From Paramoeba atlantica (taxonomy: Eukaryota > Discosea): a DNA stretch of 64,000 bases. The position numbers and the translations under genes are program-made. Location of the stretch: NCBI GenBank assembly GCA_977017575.1, contig CDRNVI010000141.1, positions 21,352 to 85,351 on the forward strand, written 5' to 3'. Positions 43,545-54,483 of the stretch are shown one piece after another. The number at the start of each line of letters is the position of its first letter. The first letter of the stretch is position 1. The notes under the pieces were generated by a model that worked only from the letters and a program-made list of their open reading frames with translations, was not told where the DNA came from and searched no databases.

Positions 43545-46500
43545 TCCTTTTACTTTACAACTTCTACAATATGATTCTCAATTCTCTGCATACAACATCC
43601 ATTTTGAAACCCATTGCACAACATAACTCAAATCAAACCAAACCCATATGAGGCTGGAGGGAATACTTCTACCCAAGGCCACCTGTTGATTTGAAGTGCA
43701 TAGAGGCATTGTCCCAGCTCTCTCAAGAGTATTCAAATCCGAAAAAAAAACCCACAGACCACACAATATTTTGAGACTAGATTGCACAAGAATCATGAAA
43801 TACAATGTCAAAAAGTAATCCACAAGCCAGGAAGACAAATAGCAATTCCTCTGATGCGCTCAGCTGACACAAAATATCACATATGATACAAAGAAAACCA
43901 GAGCAGTTAACAGAGACATTCACTTTTGCTGCCAAATACAAGATATTCTTGACAAACAAAATGATCTTATGGCAAAAACCAACCAAAAAAAGAGGAACAA
44001 GACAAAAGCATCCCAGATGTTCAAATGTTTAACACCCTCTTAAAATCAATTCACACACTTGAGAGGGAGACCAATTCCCAAATCAGTTGAATTACCAAGC
44101 CTTTTGCTCAAGCATAGCAAGATGATATCCCTTCTGCACTAAAATAATTGACTATCATCTGTGTGGAATTCTTCCTCTAAAGAAACAACCAAAAAATGCT
44201 TCAAACAAAAACCCACAAATTCTGGATAGACCCAGCAGGAATCCTCAGAAAAGTGGCTGAAATGTAACCCTAAAGAGAAAGAGGGTTGCCTCCAGCAGTC
44301 CTACCTCAATCACTTTTGGGGTGAAATACTAAATGGTGGTCACAGAAAGTTTGAGAAGCGCTTTGGATCAAGCAGTCTCTGACTCATCATTCTGTTTTTC
44401 CTAAATCATATACCCATACATTTACTCCTTTTGCCAAAACTGTTTGGAATGTCAAGACAACAACAAAAAAAACAAAAAAAGGAATGAGAGGAGCAAGACT
44501 CAAACCTCTTCTTTACTCCATATCCTCCTAGGCCACTGCCTGCACCCCCTGGACCAAAATACCATCATACAAGGATTCACTTTTGCCTGTAATTGTGACA
44601 ATTTTGATGGATCCATCCAAATCTACCCAATCTCCCAGCCACAGAAATGCAAAAACAATTGCAGAAATTGCTTTATGCAATACACACCTGCATCAACTCT
44701 ATGCCTATCAAGATTATAACCCTGACAATGGCTTTGAATTCTCAAACCAGCTTCACAGCTGATTTGGCAAATCAAGGTCATTTAAGCATATATATATATC
44801 CATCCATGATCATTGAAGATGATTGGGATCTCCTAATTCCTCTTCACTTCATTCTTCATTCACTTTGGTAGACATCCATCAATGGTATTGGATACAACAG
44901 AGGCATATTGACAAGAAATAGCAGTCACCACTTCTGCTGATCATTTCAATCTAGAACAACAGAACATGTGCCACAAAAATATTATGCACCTAAAGGAATT
45001 AAAAGTAAAGATATATGAGATCTCTGTTAATTATGAAGAAGGACAAATACAAAACCAACCCCTCCTGCATGTGTCCTTGAATTGAATAAGATGGATGATT
45101 TTAACCACAGAGATGATTACAATTACAAAGTGAAAGAGATTCATGAACACCACATTGATGAGGATGGAACACTTTAATAGAAGGACTACTGTGTTGGAAA
45201 AGCTATCAGACACCATCTCTGCTCCTGATTTAATCAAACATTATCGCAAGAATCACCCTCATGAGTCTCCTTCACCAAGGGCAAATCTGAAAAAGAAATT
45301 TGTCCAGCCTCTTCTTCTGCAGGTTTATTTTGAACCAAAAAAAAAATCAGGTTTACCTCAAAGGAAAAAGGAAAAAAGAAAGAATAAAGAAAGAATAAAG
45401 AAAGAATAAAGAAAAAAAGGAAAAGACAGAAGAAAAAGAAAAAGTAAAGAAAAGAAAAAAAGAAAAAGAAGATAACATTTTGATTCCAGTTTTATCTTTT
45501 TGCTCCTTTGTTTTTCTCTTTGCTCTGCAATCTCCATCATCTTCCCTGATCATTTGCCCAAAAATGAGATTCTTTTACAAACATCTCACAATCTCAAAAA
45601 CTTTGGATGTTGCAAAACAAAACACCCCAATAAATTACTAACACTTAACCCTGAACAATATAGCAAGATCACCTGTGTTATAAGATGAACTTGAGTGTGA
45701 GAAGAGAGATGAGAAAAAAAAAAATAGAACAAAAAAAAAAGAAAAGAGGATATCAACAACAACAAAAAAAAACAGACTAAAAAAACACAATCAACTAAAA
45801 ATAAAAATAAAAATAAAAAAAAGTTAACAAACCATATGAAAAAGTGATCAAAGTGGTTCTCTTTGGATACTTAGCCAGACAGCCCTACAATATAACTCTT
45901 TAACTCTCTTAGACTTGGCTATAGAGACCCAAGAAACACGTCAAACAAGAATTCCAACTCTTTTTTTTCTCTTAGATCTGATAAAGAAATCGCCTCAACA
46001 TTTTGAGATGTGCAAAAATAGATTGGTTGTAGTGGTCAATTCATGGAATGTAAAACCTGAAGAGAAAAGAATATTGGTATTAGAATTCTTTTAAAAGATA
46101 GAAAAAAAATAAGAAAAGAAAAAAAGTAAAGAAAAAAAAGGAGAAAGGGAGAAAGGAGAGACAAAGGAAAAATGAAGAATTCAAAAATCCCAAACACCAA
46201 AGTCAAAGAAAAAAAAGAGAAAAAAAGAAGAAAGAGAGAAAGAAAGAAAAAAACAAAGTGAAAAAGAGAAGAAAAAGATTAAAAAAAAGGAGGGAAACTA
46301 AAAGGAGAAAAACCAACCAATCCCCAACCCCAATCCCAAAAGCTGAAAACAACAAACATCACATCACATCACACACCACACTCACAAAATATAACCACAT
46401 GACAAAACATGACAAACAAAAAGATTTAAAAAAGAAAAGAAAAGAAAAAAATAACCTTTTGTCTTTTTGGTGTGGATAACCCAATTGCCCCCCACGCCAT

Positions 46501-46740
46501 TCCCAATTCGCTCAATTTCAAACCCCTCTTGCCTCTCTCTCGAAAAAGGAAAAAAGAAACAAGTTGGTTGTTTTCTTTTTTTTCTCTCCTTTTTTTCTTT
46601 GATCACTCTTTTTTGAAAATCTGTTTTCTTTTTTTCTTTTAACTTCAAGGTCGGTGTTCTTTCTTCCTTTTCTCCCTCTTGCCTCTCTTGTTTTGTATCA
46701 GGGAACAAGAAGGGAAAACAAAAAAAAAACAAAAAAAAAA
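43545..46740. other. Repeat-rich region without an intact gene
   Basis: 43650-44350 has stop-broken readings that may be LTR-retrotransposon RNase H to integrase debris (YNVKK and KPGRQIA near 43790-43850). A tRNA-like segment lies on the minus strand at 44495-44575 with weak A and B boxes. 45143-45350 reads LEKLSDTISAPDLIKHYRKN and may be retroelement coding debris. 45700-46330 is purine- and AC-rich. 46550-46680 is T-rich. Nothing can be named with confidence. Confidence 0.4.
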
Positions 46741-46836
46741 ATTAGCGCACTTTTAGCAAACTAAATCTGTGTTGTCGAAAGAAAAGGTTTGAAAAAACAA
46801 AGCAGCAAGAAGAGACAATGTGAAAAAGGATCTCTT

Positions 46837-46842
46837 TTATTA
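46837..46842 (-). terminator. Polyadenylation signal of the cofilin gene
   Basis: AATAAA on the minus strand about 210 nt after the cofilin stop. The next bases are conserved in the inverted pseudogene flank. Confidence 0.5.
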
Positions 46843-47050
46843 AAAATTAAAGTAAATAATTTTCATGGAATTCAAAAAAGAAGAAGAGGAAAGAGAAGAG
46901 AGGAGTCATTTTTTTGTCTCCTCTTTCATAAATCAACTTTTGAAACAGACACACCCCTCCTCCACTCCCTCCACCCAAGAAAGGAGAGAGGAGAGAGAGG
47001 AAGAGAGAGAGAGAGAGAGAGGGAAGGGGGAATCTCCTCATTTCTGTTTT

Positions 47051-47503
47051 TCACTTCACTGTAGATTGCGCCAATGCATGTTCCAAAACTTCATCATAAT
47101 CAACAGATGCAACCGAACCACCCTGAAGTCGACAAGAAATCCCACCTTCTCCAATCTTTCCAACAATTCCATTTGCAGAAAAAGAAACAACCATCTTTTC
47201 TTTGATTTTAGCTCTGTCAGGTGCCCACATCACAAACACTAACTTACTCCTTTTGACATGATCAGAAGGAGAGATGTATTTGATGTGAGTCAATCCATAT
47301 GCACATTTGTCTCTTGGGAGATGAGTCGTGAATTCAGCCCATTCTGTTCGCCCATCCACCACATCCTCACTTTTCGATAAATCATGATAATCAGTTTGAC
47401 ATTTTCCATCATCGATCAAGAAGATACATCCTTTTGATTTTCCGGATTTGACGGAGCGAGCAATAGAGATACATTCATCAGAAAATTGAACCACGGAAGC
47501 CAT
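47051..47503 (-). CDS. ADF/cofilin-family actin-binding protein
   Basis: 150 residues, one exon, covering a single ADF-homology domain. It binds actin monomers and filaments in the cytoplasm and drives filament severing and turnover. Visible family features are MASVVQFSDEC at the N-terminus, the EFTTHLPRDKCAYGL segment like cofilin LPxxDCRYA, SKLVFVMWAPDRAKIKEKM (residues 86-104, the long actin-binding helix) and VDYDEVLEHAL at the end. The ATG at 47503 is chosen because MAS(V) is the cofilin-type start and the same ATG is kept in the pseudogene copy. No Ser follows Met directly; Ser3 might be phosphorylated but this is inference. Divergent from the PB1 gene across 600 bp. Coactosin is the nearest alternative, but the WAPDxAKIKEKM helix favours ADF/cofilin. 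Confidence 0.85.
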   Translation of the reverse strand: MASVVQFSDECISIARSVKSGKSKGCIFLIDDGKCQTDYHDLSKSEDVVDGRTEWAEFTTHLPRDKCAYGLTHIKYISPSDHVKRSKLVFVMWAPDRAKIKEKMVVSFSANGIVGKIGEGGISCRLQGGSVASVDYDEVLEHALAQSTVK

Positions 47504-48103
47504 AGTAGTAGTATTTGTCAATCAATCACAATCACACAAGAAGGGGCACTGTTTTTTTTGTTTTGTTTTTGTGTTTTGGTTTTGTGTTTTTTGTTTTGTT
47601 TTTTTTGTTTTGTTTTTTTTGTTTTGTTTTTTTTGTTTTGTTTTTTTTGTTTTTGTGTTTTTTGGTGTGTTGGGTCGAGGAGGGGACAAAGAAACCTGTT
47701 CTTGGAAAAAGTTGGCTCAGTTCAGTGAAGTATCCATTGGGTGTGGTTTCTCATTTTTCAAAGACAACCACTCCCAACCTCTTTTTTCGTTGTTTTGAAA
47801 AAGTTTTGTCCAAGTCCGCCCAACACCTTCACTGAATAAAAAAAAATAAAAAATAAAAAAAAAAAAAGGAAAATTTTGTGGGAATTGAACCTCCCACCCT
47901 GCGTTTTGTTGCTTTCGGTGATTTTGTTTTTTGTTTTTTTTGTGGTTTGTGGGGTTGGTGTTCCTTCTCACCATCACCCCCTCTTCCTCTTATCCCCTTC
48001 CATGAACGACAACAAACGCAACCACTTCTTCTCTCAGGTTTTGTTTTTAATTCAAAACATTTCTTTTTCTGGATAACTTGAAACAGAAAAACAACAATCC
48101 AAC
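47504..48103. promoter_or_regulatory. Bidirectional promoter region between cofilin and PB1 genes
   Basis: About 600 bp separate the two start codons. Features are a TTTTGTTTTTTTTG array next to cofilin (47545-47660), AAGTTGGCTCAGTT (47709), a 3'-tRNA-like GGTTCAATTCCCAC on the minus strand (47880-47893) followed by TTTTCC, and GGTTTTGTTTTTAATTCAA with GGATAACTTGAAACAG before the PB1 ATG. The same blocks occur in the dead copy at 18.6-19.2 kb, and the PB1-proximal blocks recur at 34.6-34.8 kb. Confidence 0.6.
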
Positions 48104-49141
48104 ATGGTGATGAGAGTTCAGTTGATGTCGTCGATCGTTGTTCGATCAAAAAACCTCGAGAAGGAAGAAGAAGAACAGTGGTGGGAAGTTCGAAACACTG
48201 AGAATGGAGAAGTGTGTTCTATTCAAGCTCAAGACTTTCGAAGTCTGCGAAGGAAGATCCAGGATGTGTATGGAACTTCAACTGCTGCAGTTCGAGTGTT
48301 CTATCTCAATGATGAGTGTGATGTCGTCTTTGTGAAACGTAATCAAGACTTGGAAGACGCTTTGTTTGTTCTCCCCAAAAAGGACAACAAGATGGTGACA
48401 GCAGTGAAGAGTCATCAGGAGATTGAAAATCGAGTGGATGATGATGATGATGAAGAGAAAGCGAGTGATGAGAGTACTGATGATGATTCAGTTTCTGAGA
48501 ACCCTCAGAAAAGACTCAAGGAACAACAGAAGAGAGAGAAGAAGATTGAAATGCTCAGTAAGCGTGACGAGAAACTGGCAAATCAGATCAATGTTCTTGA
48601 AGAAAAGATTGTGGCTCTTCAACGAAGAAAGGAACAGTTGACTGAAAACAAAACCCAAGTTCGAGAGAATCTTGTTGATTTGAAAAGTGAAGAGAAAAGT
48701 GAAGTTGTTGTTGCTATCAAACAAGAGGAGGAGAATATTGAAGAAGCTGAATTGTCTGATGAGACAGTCCAAGAGGAAGAGGAAGAGGAAGAGGAAGAGG
48801 AAGAGGAAAAAGAAGATTGTGGTAAACCAAGATCGTTTGGACAATTGAGAAAACTTCAGAATCAACAACGGAACATTGAAAGAAGACTTTGTAATCTTGA
48901 AGCGAAAGAAAAGAAGTCAAAAAAGATGATGGAAACAGAAATTATTCTCAAGAGGCGTTTGGAAGAAATCACAGAGAGGTTGGCCCTGACTGAAGTGGAA
49001 GAACAATCAGAAGAACAGAAGGATGAAAAGTTTTTTATGAATAAGAGAAAAGGAAAAGATGGTCATTGTAAACATTCCCGTTACTCTCATGGTTCTCCTA
49101 AAAAGAATTATTCTCCCCCAAAGGAAAAAAGATGGAAATAG
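48104..49141 (+). CDS. PB1-domain protein with long coiled coil
   Basis: 345 residues, one exon. Residues about 25-95 form a PB1 domain, a ubiquitin-like module for head-to-tail dimerisation; the acidic OPCA motif FYLNDECDVVFVKRNQDLEDA is complete. A basic cluster, FRSLRRKIQDVYG, lies on the first strand/helix side, so it may be a type I/II domain. Residues 135-200 are heptad-rich (KRLKEQQKREKKIEMLSKRD and QINVLEEKIVALQRRKEQLT); a poly-Glu run of about 13 residues follows, then a second coiled coil (RNIERRLCNLEAKEKKSKK) and a basic tail. No enzyme domain or membrane segment, so a scaffold role is inferred. AATAAA lies 30 nt after the stop. Three broken relatives lie in the window. Confidence 0.85.
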   Translation: MVMRVQLMSSIVVRSKNLEKEEEEQWWEVRNTENGEVCSIQAQDFRSLRRKIQDVYGTSTAAVRVFYLNDECDVVFVKRNQDLEDALFVLPKKDNKMVTAVKSHQEIENRVDDDDDEEKASDESTDDDSVSENPQKRLKEQQKREKKIEMLSKRDEKLANQINVLEEKIVALQRRKEQLTENKTQVRENLVDLKSEEKSEVVVAIKQEEENIEEAELSDETVQEEEEEEEEEEEEKEDCGKPRSFGQLRKLQNQQRNIERRLCNLEAKEKKSKKMMETEIILKRRLEEITERLALTEVEEQSEEQKDEKFFMNKRKGKDGHCKHSRYSHGSPKKNYSPPKEKRWK

Positions 49142-49170
49142 AAAGGAGATCTTCAAAATCATCCTTTCAA

Positions 49171-49176
49171 AATAAA
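49171..49176 (+). terminator. Polyadenylation signal of the PB1 gene
   Basis: AATAAA 30 nt after the TAG stop. Confidence 0.6.
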
Positions 49177-49390
49177 ATCTCTCTTTTTGAATATTCCATT
49201 ATTTATTTATTCTTTTCTCTCACATTGTTGGGGTGCATCTTGTCAAACAACAAACAACACACACACTCTCCCTTTTTTCCTTCTTTTCTCTGTTTAAGTC
49301 TCCCAATAACTCTCACTTTTTCTTCCTTAAAAATCATAATTTAGATGAAAGAAAGGGGATGTTGGCCACTGTGGGGGGATATCTTCTTGT

Positions 49391-49438
49391 AATACTCTCT
49401 GAGTTGCTAATTTGTGAAAATTCGTAACTCAGAGAGTA
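49391..49438. repeat. Palindrome element, copy 4
   Basis: TACTCTCTGAGTTGC and GTAACTCAGAGAGTA around TAATTTGTGAAAATTC. Compensating changes (GAGTT with AACTC in place of GGGT with ACCC) keep the stem paired. It lies 250 bp after the PB1 stop. Confidence 0.85.
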
Positions 49439-49774
49439 GTAATAATAATAATTCTATGCCTTCAAAACTCTTTTTTGCTTTTTTTGTGGAACATCTTTTG
49501 GGGGGAAATGATCAAGAAGAGAGGGAACCAAAAATAACAAAACACACCCTCCTTATTTTGAATATTTTCTCTCGAATATTTGTGTGGAGGCATACCACGA
49601 TCTGCAAATAGAATAACAAGAAAAAGACTGAACCAGAATCAAATTTGTGTTTTCCTCGGACCTGTTTTTCAACAAAAAGAAAATTAAAAAAAAAAAGGGA
49701 AAGAAAAAAAGAAAAAGAAAAAAAGGGAAAGAAAAAGAAAGAAAAAGAAAAAAAGAAAAAAAGAAAAAGAGAAG
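49439..49774. other. Spacer ending in a homopurine tract
   Basis: Short AT-rich sequence, then A/G-only 49675-49774 abutting the 3' end of the 5S gene. On the minus strand the tract supplies the T-run that ends polymerase III transcripts. Confidence 0.6.
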
Positions 49775-49892
49775 GTCTTCAGCACTCGGGATTCGAATGT
49801 GGTCACCCACCATTCTACTAACCGAGCCCACAGCTGCTTAACTTCCGAGTTCTGATGGGATCGGGTGCTTTCAACTGGGTATGACCGAAGAC
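49775..49892 (-). rRNA. 5S ribosomal RNA
   Basis: 118-nt gene. Helix I pairs GTCTTC at the 5' end with GAAGAC at the 3' end. Internal landmarks are CCCGATCCCATCAGAACTC, CGGAAGTTAAGCAGCTGTGG (box A to box C region of the internal promoter) and GGTTAGTAGAATGGTGGGTG. The minus-strand 3' flank CTTC then T/C-rich runs serves as terminator. Identical to the 62.6-kb copy over its length by eye. Dispersed 5S genes outside the rDNA are common in eukaryotes. Confidence 0.95.
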
Positions 49893-50795
49893 ATTTTCTC
49901 TTCTTTTTTTTCTCCTTTTTATCAATCCGATTATTCAAAATCAACAAAAAAGAAAAGAGAAAAGAGAAGAGAAAAGAAAGAAAAGAAAAAAGAAAAAGAG
50001 AGAAAAGAAAGAAGAGAGAGAAAAGAAAAAAGAGGAAAAGAAGAGAAAAGAAAAAACCTCAATTTTGTTTGTGGACAAAGGTTTGTCAAAGAATTTCTTT
50101 GTGATCTCTCTTCTTGTTTTAACTCTCTTTTCTCAGAATAAAAAACTTGTTTTAGGGGCGGGACTGAAAGGAAAAACATAAAACGGAAAACAAAAAACAA
50201 ATCAAGGAAAAAGAGAGTGATGGTCTTGAAGAAGAAAGAAAGAACAAGAAAGAAGTAAAAAAGGAAAAGAAAAGGATGTGAAAAAAAAAAACAGAAAGAA
50301 AGAGATCACAACCACCAAAAGAAAAGAGAAGAGTGACCGAGAAGAAGAGAAAAAGAGAGAAAGAGAAAAAACCACAAACACCCACAGAAAAAAAAAACAA
50401 AAAAAAAAAAAGGGAAATGATGGACCTCTATTTCAGGTCCAACTGGTTTTTTTCAGGAGAGGAGGGAGAGGAAGAGGAAGGTTCCGGGGAGAGAGAGAGT
50501 GTGTTCCCAGGGGGGAGGTTTCGGAGAGGAGGGAGAGGAAGGGGAAGAAGGTTCTGGGGAGAGAGAGAGTGTGTGTGTGTGTTCCCAGGGGGGAGGTTCT
50601 TGGATGGGGGGGGGGGGGGGAGAGAGAATGGGAGAGGAGGAGGGCAACACCACAACCCCCCATGCAGAGTCTCTTGTTTTTTTTTTTTTTTTTGCTTCTC
50701 TTCTTTCTCTTTCTCTTCTGATTTCTCTTTCTCTTTCTCTCTTCTCTCTTCTCTCTTCTCTTTCTCTTCTCTCTTTCTATTATTTGTTAAAAAAG
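49893..50795. other. Purine tract, G-rich duplicated segment, pyrimidine lead-in
   Basis: 49945-50060 and 50275-50415 are purine-rich. 50456-50600 holds two tandem units of about 65-79 bp (GAGGGAGAGGAAG, GGGGAGAGAGAGAGTGTG, TTCCCAGGGGGGAGG) with (GT)n growth in the second. G12 at 50609. The inverted GGACCT...AGGTCC pair at 50425-50442 is shared in part with 22.65 kb. CT-rich from 50690. No gene. Confidence 0.6.
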
Positions 50796-50896
50796 GCTTT
50801 TGGCAGACAACTGTCTTAGGTGGGACCAACCGAAATTGGAGTTCTTTCTTCTCTTGTTTTATTTGTTTCTTTTTCTTTTTTTTTTTCTTTTTTTTT

Positions 50897-50928
<32 letters not shown>

Positions 50929-52388
50929 TCTTTTTCTTTCTTTTCTTTTTCTTTTTCTTTCTTTTCTTTTAACTTTTCTCTCTCTTTTTTCTTTTTCTTT
51001 TAACTTTTCCTTTCTTCTCTCTTCTCTCTCCCCTTTTCTCTCCCTCTCTCCCTCTCTCTCTTCTCTCTCTTCTCTTTCTAGAGATCTTTCTGACAGAGGG
51101 ACTGTTCCATCAGAAATTGAAAATCTTCGTCATGCCTAATTATGTTTTTTTTTATTTTTATTTTTATTTTGATTTTGATTTTGATTTTTATTTTGATTTT
51201 TTATTTTATTTTGATTTTTGATTTTGATTTTGATTTTATTTTTATTTTTATTTTATTTTATGATTTTATTATTTTATTATTTTATTTTTTTTCTTTTTTT
51301 TATTATTCTTTTAATAATTTTATCATTTTCTTTTCTTTCTTTTTTCTTTTCCTTTTCTTTCTTTTCCTTTCCTTTCTTTTTCTCTTCTCTTCTCTTCTCT
51401 TCTCTTCTCTTCTTCTCTTCTCTTCTCTTTTCTTTTCTTCTCTTTTCTTCTCTTTTCTTCTCTTTTCTTCTCTTCTCTTTTCTTTCTTTCTTTTTTAGGA
51501 GTCAATTGACTGAAAGGAGAAAAAATCTTGGACAAAATTTCAAAACTTCGTTCTTTAACTGACTTGTAATTTTTTCTTTTTTCTTTTTTTTTCTTTTTCT
51601 TTTTCTTTTTCTTTTTCTTTTTCTTTTCTTTTTCTTTTTTTCTTTTTCTTTTCTTTTTCTTTCTTTTTCTTTCTTTTTTTTATCTTTTCGTTTCTTTCAT
51701 TTTTATTGAAATTATTTTTGATTTTATCAGATCACTGGAAGGGAATTTCTTTTCAGGGGCAATGCCTGTTGAATTTGCACAACTCTCTGATCTTCTTCAA
51801 ATGTTTTTTTTTTCTTTTTTTTTCTTTTTTTTTCTTTTTTCTTTCTTTTTTTCTTTTTTTCTTTTTTTCTTTTTTTCTTTTTTTTCTTTTTTTTTCTTTT
51901 TTTTTCTGATTATTTTTTGAATAAATTATTCTTCTGATGATTTTTTTTTTTCTTTCTTTCTCTCTCTTTTCTCTCTCACTTTTCTCTCTCTCTTTCTCTC
52001 TTTCTTCTCTCTCTCTCCTCTCTCTCTCTTTCTCTCTCTCCCTTTCATAATATTATTAGAGACATTGTTTCTAATAACTTCACGGGGACTTTGCCTACTG
52101 AATTTGGACAACTCTCCAATTTGACTTGGATGTTTTTTATTTTTTTTTATTTTTTTTAATTTATTTTATTTATTTTATTTTTTTATTTATTTTATTATTA
52201 TTTTTTATTATTTTTATTATTTTTATTATTTTTTTTTTCTTTTTTCCTTTTTAACTCTTATTTCTTTTCTTTCCCTCTTCTTTCTTTCTTTCTTTTTTCT
52301 TTCTTTCTTCTTTCTTTCTTTTCTCTTTGTAGGTATTTCAGTAAGAATTCATTCACAGGACCACCCAACTCACGAATCTTGTTCAAAT
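50796..52388 (+). pseudogene. Leucine-rich-repeat gene fragment, copy 2, six exons
   Basis: Same six exons in the same order as copy 1: 50796-50855, 51082-51143, 51499-51565, 51731-51802, 52060-52131, 52333-52388. Exons 4 and 5 are intact 72-nt repeats (EGNFFSGAMPVEFAQLSDLL; SNNFTGTLPTEFGQLSNLTW). Exons 1, 2 and 6 have lost 9, 10 and 16 nt, and exon 2 gains a TAA, so this copy is dead. Exon 3 is 67 nt with a stop, exactly as in copy 1, so that lesion or an unusual splice predates the duplication. Introns are 165-355 nt of T/C or T/A repeats, shorter than in copy 1. Confidence 0.75.
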
Positions 52389-52882
52389 GTATTTTTTTCC
52401 TTTTTTTCTTTTTCTTTTTCTTTCTTTTTTTCTTTTTTTCTTTTTTTTCTTTTTTTTCTTTTTTCTTTTTTCTTTTTTTTTTTTTCCTTTTTCCTTTTTT
52501 CTTTCTTTTTCTTTTTTTTTTCTATTTTTCTTTTTTTTTTTCTTTTTCTTTTCTTTTTTTTCTTTTGTTTTTTGTTTTTTTTCTTTTTTTCTTTTGTTTT
52601 GTGTGTTTTTCCTTTTTTTTCTTTTTTTTTCTTTTCTTTTATCTTTTGTTTTTGTCTTTTTTACCTTTTATCTTTCCTCTTTTTAATCTTCTCCCCCTTC
52701 TCTTTTCTCCTCTTTCCCCTCTTTCTCTTTCTCTTTTCTTTTCTTTCCTTCTCTTTCTTTCCTTTTAAGACAGTGAAGTCGTTGAATTAGAAAAAGAGTG
52801 AAATCACGTATCAAAAAAGATCCTTTTTCTTCACAGTTTTTTTCTTTTTTCTTTTTTTTTCTTGTTTTTTTCTTTTCTTTTT

Positions 52883-52914
<32 letters not shown>

Positions 52915-54075
52915 TCTTTTCTTTTTTTTTTCTTTTTTCTTTTTTCTTTTTTTTTCTTTTTTTTTCTTTTTTTTTCTTTTTTTTTCTTTTTTTTTGTTTT
53001 GTTTATTGTTCTTTTCTTTTCTTTTCTTTTTTTTTGTTTTTTTTGTTTTTTTGTTTTTTTATTTTATTTTTTTCCTTTGTTTTCTTTTGTTTTTTTTTGT
53101 TTTTTGTTTTTTGTTTTTTTTTTGTTTTTTTTGTTTTTTTCCCTTTTCCTCCTCTTTCTCCTTTCTTCTCTTGATCAAAGCGAAAATAAAAAGAAAATTG
53201 TTGGTTCTCTCTTTTTTCTCTTTCTCTTTTCCCTCTTCCTTCCCCTTTCCTTTTTTTTCCTTTTCCTTTTTTCTTTATCTTTTTTCTTTCTTTTTTTCTT
53301 TTTTCTTCTCTTTGTTTCTTTTATCTTTTCTTTTTTTCTTCTCTTTTTTTCTCTTTTTTTTTCTTTTTTCTTTCTTGCTTCTTTTTTTCTTTTCTTTTTT
53401 TTTCTTTTCTTTTTCTTTTCTTTTTCTTTTTTTTCTTTTTTTTTCTTTTTTTTTCTTTTTTTTTCTTTTTTTTTCTTTTTTTTTCTTTTTTTTTCTTTTT
53501 TTTTTTTCTTTTTTTTTTTCTTTTTTTTTTCTTTTTTTTTCTTTTGTTTTCTTTTGTTTTTTTGTTTTCTCTTTCTTTTTTTTTTCCTTTTCCCTTTTCT
53601 TTCTTTTTTTTTTCTTTTGACCCTTTCTTTTCTCTTTCCCTCTCCTTTTTCCCTTCCTTTTCTTTTTCCTTTTCTTTTTTTCTCTTTTTTCTTTTTTTTT
53701 TTCTTTTTCTCTTTTCTCTTCTCTTTTCTTCTCTTTCTCCTTGTTTTTTTGATAAGGTTTTCTTTTCTTTTGAGTCTTTTTTTCTCTTATCTCTTATCTC
53801 TTTTCTCTTTTCTCTCTTTTCTTTTTTCCTTTTCTTTCCTTTCTTTCTCGAAAAAACCATTCAGGTACTCTTCTTTCTCCTTTTTCTCTCTTTCTTCTTT
53901 CTTCTCTTTCTTCTTTCTTCTCTTTCTTCTCTTTTCTTTTTTTCTCTTTTTCTCTTTTTTCCCCCTCTTTCTCTTTCTCTTTTTCTTTTTCTTTCTTTTT
54001 TATCTTATCTTATCTTTTATTTCAAAACAGATAAAAGACAAAAATGTTGTGAATTCATCAATTCTTTGAGGGGAC
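52389..54075. repeat. Pyrimidine desert, part 1
   Basis: Almost only T and C (with TTTTG stretches) on the plus strand. Non-repetitive islands are TTAAGACAGTGAAGTCG with AATCACGTATC (52765-52815), TTGATCAAAGCGAAAATAAA (53171-53190) and the 54020-54075 island (AAAACAGATAAAAGAC). The islands recur 2.8 kb downstream. The poly-Phe/Ser/Leu readings are not credible proteins. Confidence 0.8.
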
Positions 54076-54190
54076 ACTGAATTACTCGAATCAGAGAAGA
54101 GTGTCAAGAAGATCCTTTTCCTTAATTGGTCTTTGTTTATTGTCTCAATCAGGGTTTTTCTCTTTTTTTTCTTCTTTTTTTCTTTTTTTT

Positions 54191-54222
<32 letters not shown>

Positions 54223-54483
54223 TCTTTTTTTTTCTTTTTTTCTTTTTTCTTTTTTTTTTTGAAAAATTATGAACCCTAAAATCTTTTTTTTTGTGCTAAA
54301 ATAATTTTTTTCCCCTGCCAGGGAGGAAAGAGCGAAAGGAGAGGGAAGAAAAGAGGAAAGAGAAAAAAGAAAAAAGCGAGATGAAAAAAAGAATTAAATT
54401 AAAAAAAAAAAAAAAGTAAAAAAAAAAGGGAAAGAGGAAGAAGGAGAGAAGGAGGAGAGAAGGAGGGAAGAGGTGAGGGGAAG
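54076..54483. other. Mixed island then T-tract and purine-rich block
   Basis: Short unique sequence (GAATCAGAGAAGAGTGTC and onward), a T/C tract with TTTTTTTTC period (54160-54260) and a purine-rich stretch from 54320. No gene. Confidence 0.5.

Noticed and set aside
44495..44575. Possible tRNA on the minus strand
   Set aside because: Weak A box (TGGCCTAGGAGG) and B box (GGTTTGAGTCT) but no acceptor or anticodon pairing could be drawn.
48488..48868. Open frames antisense to the PB1 gene
   Set aside because: Shadows of the coiled-coil codons; the sense strand has the PB1 domain.
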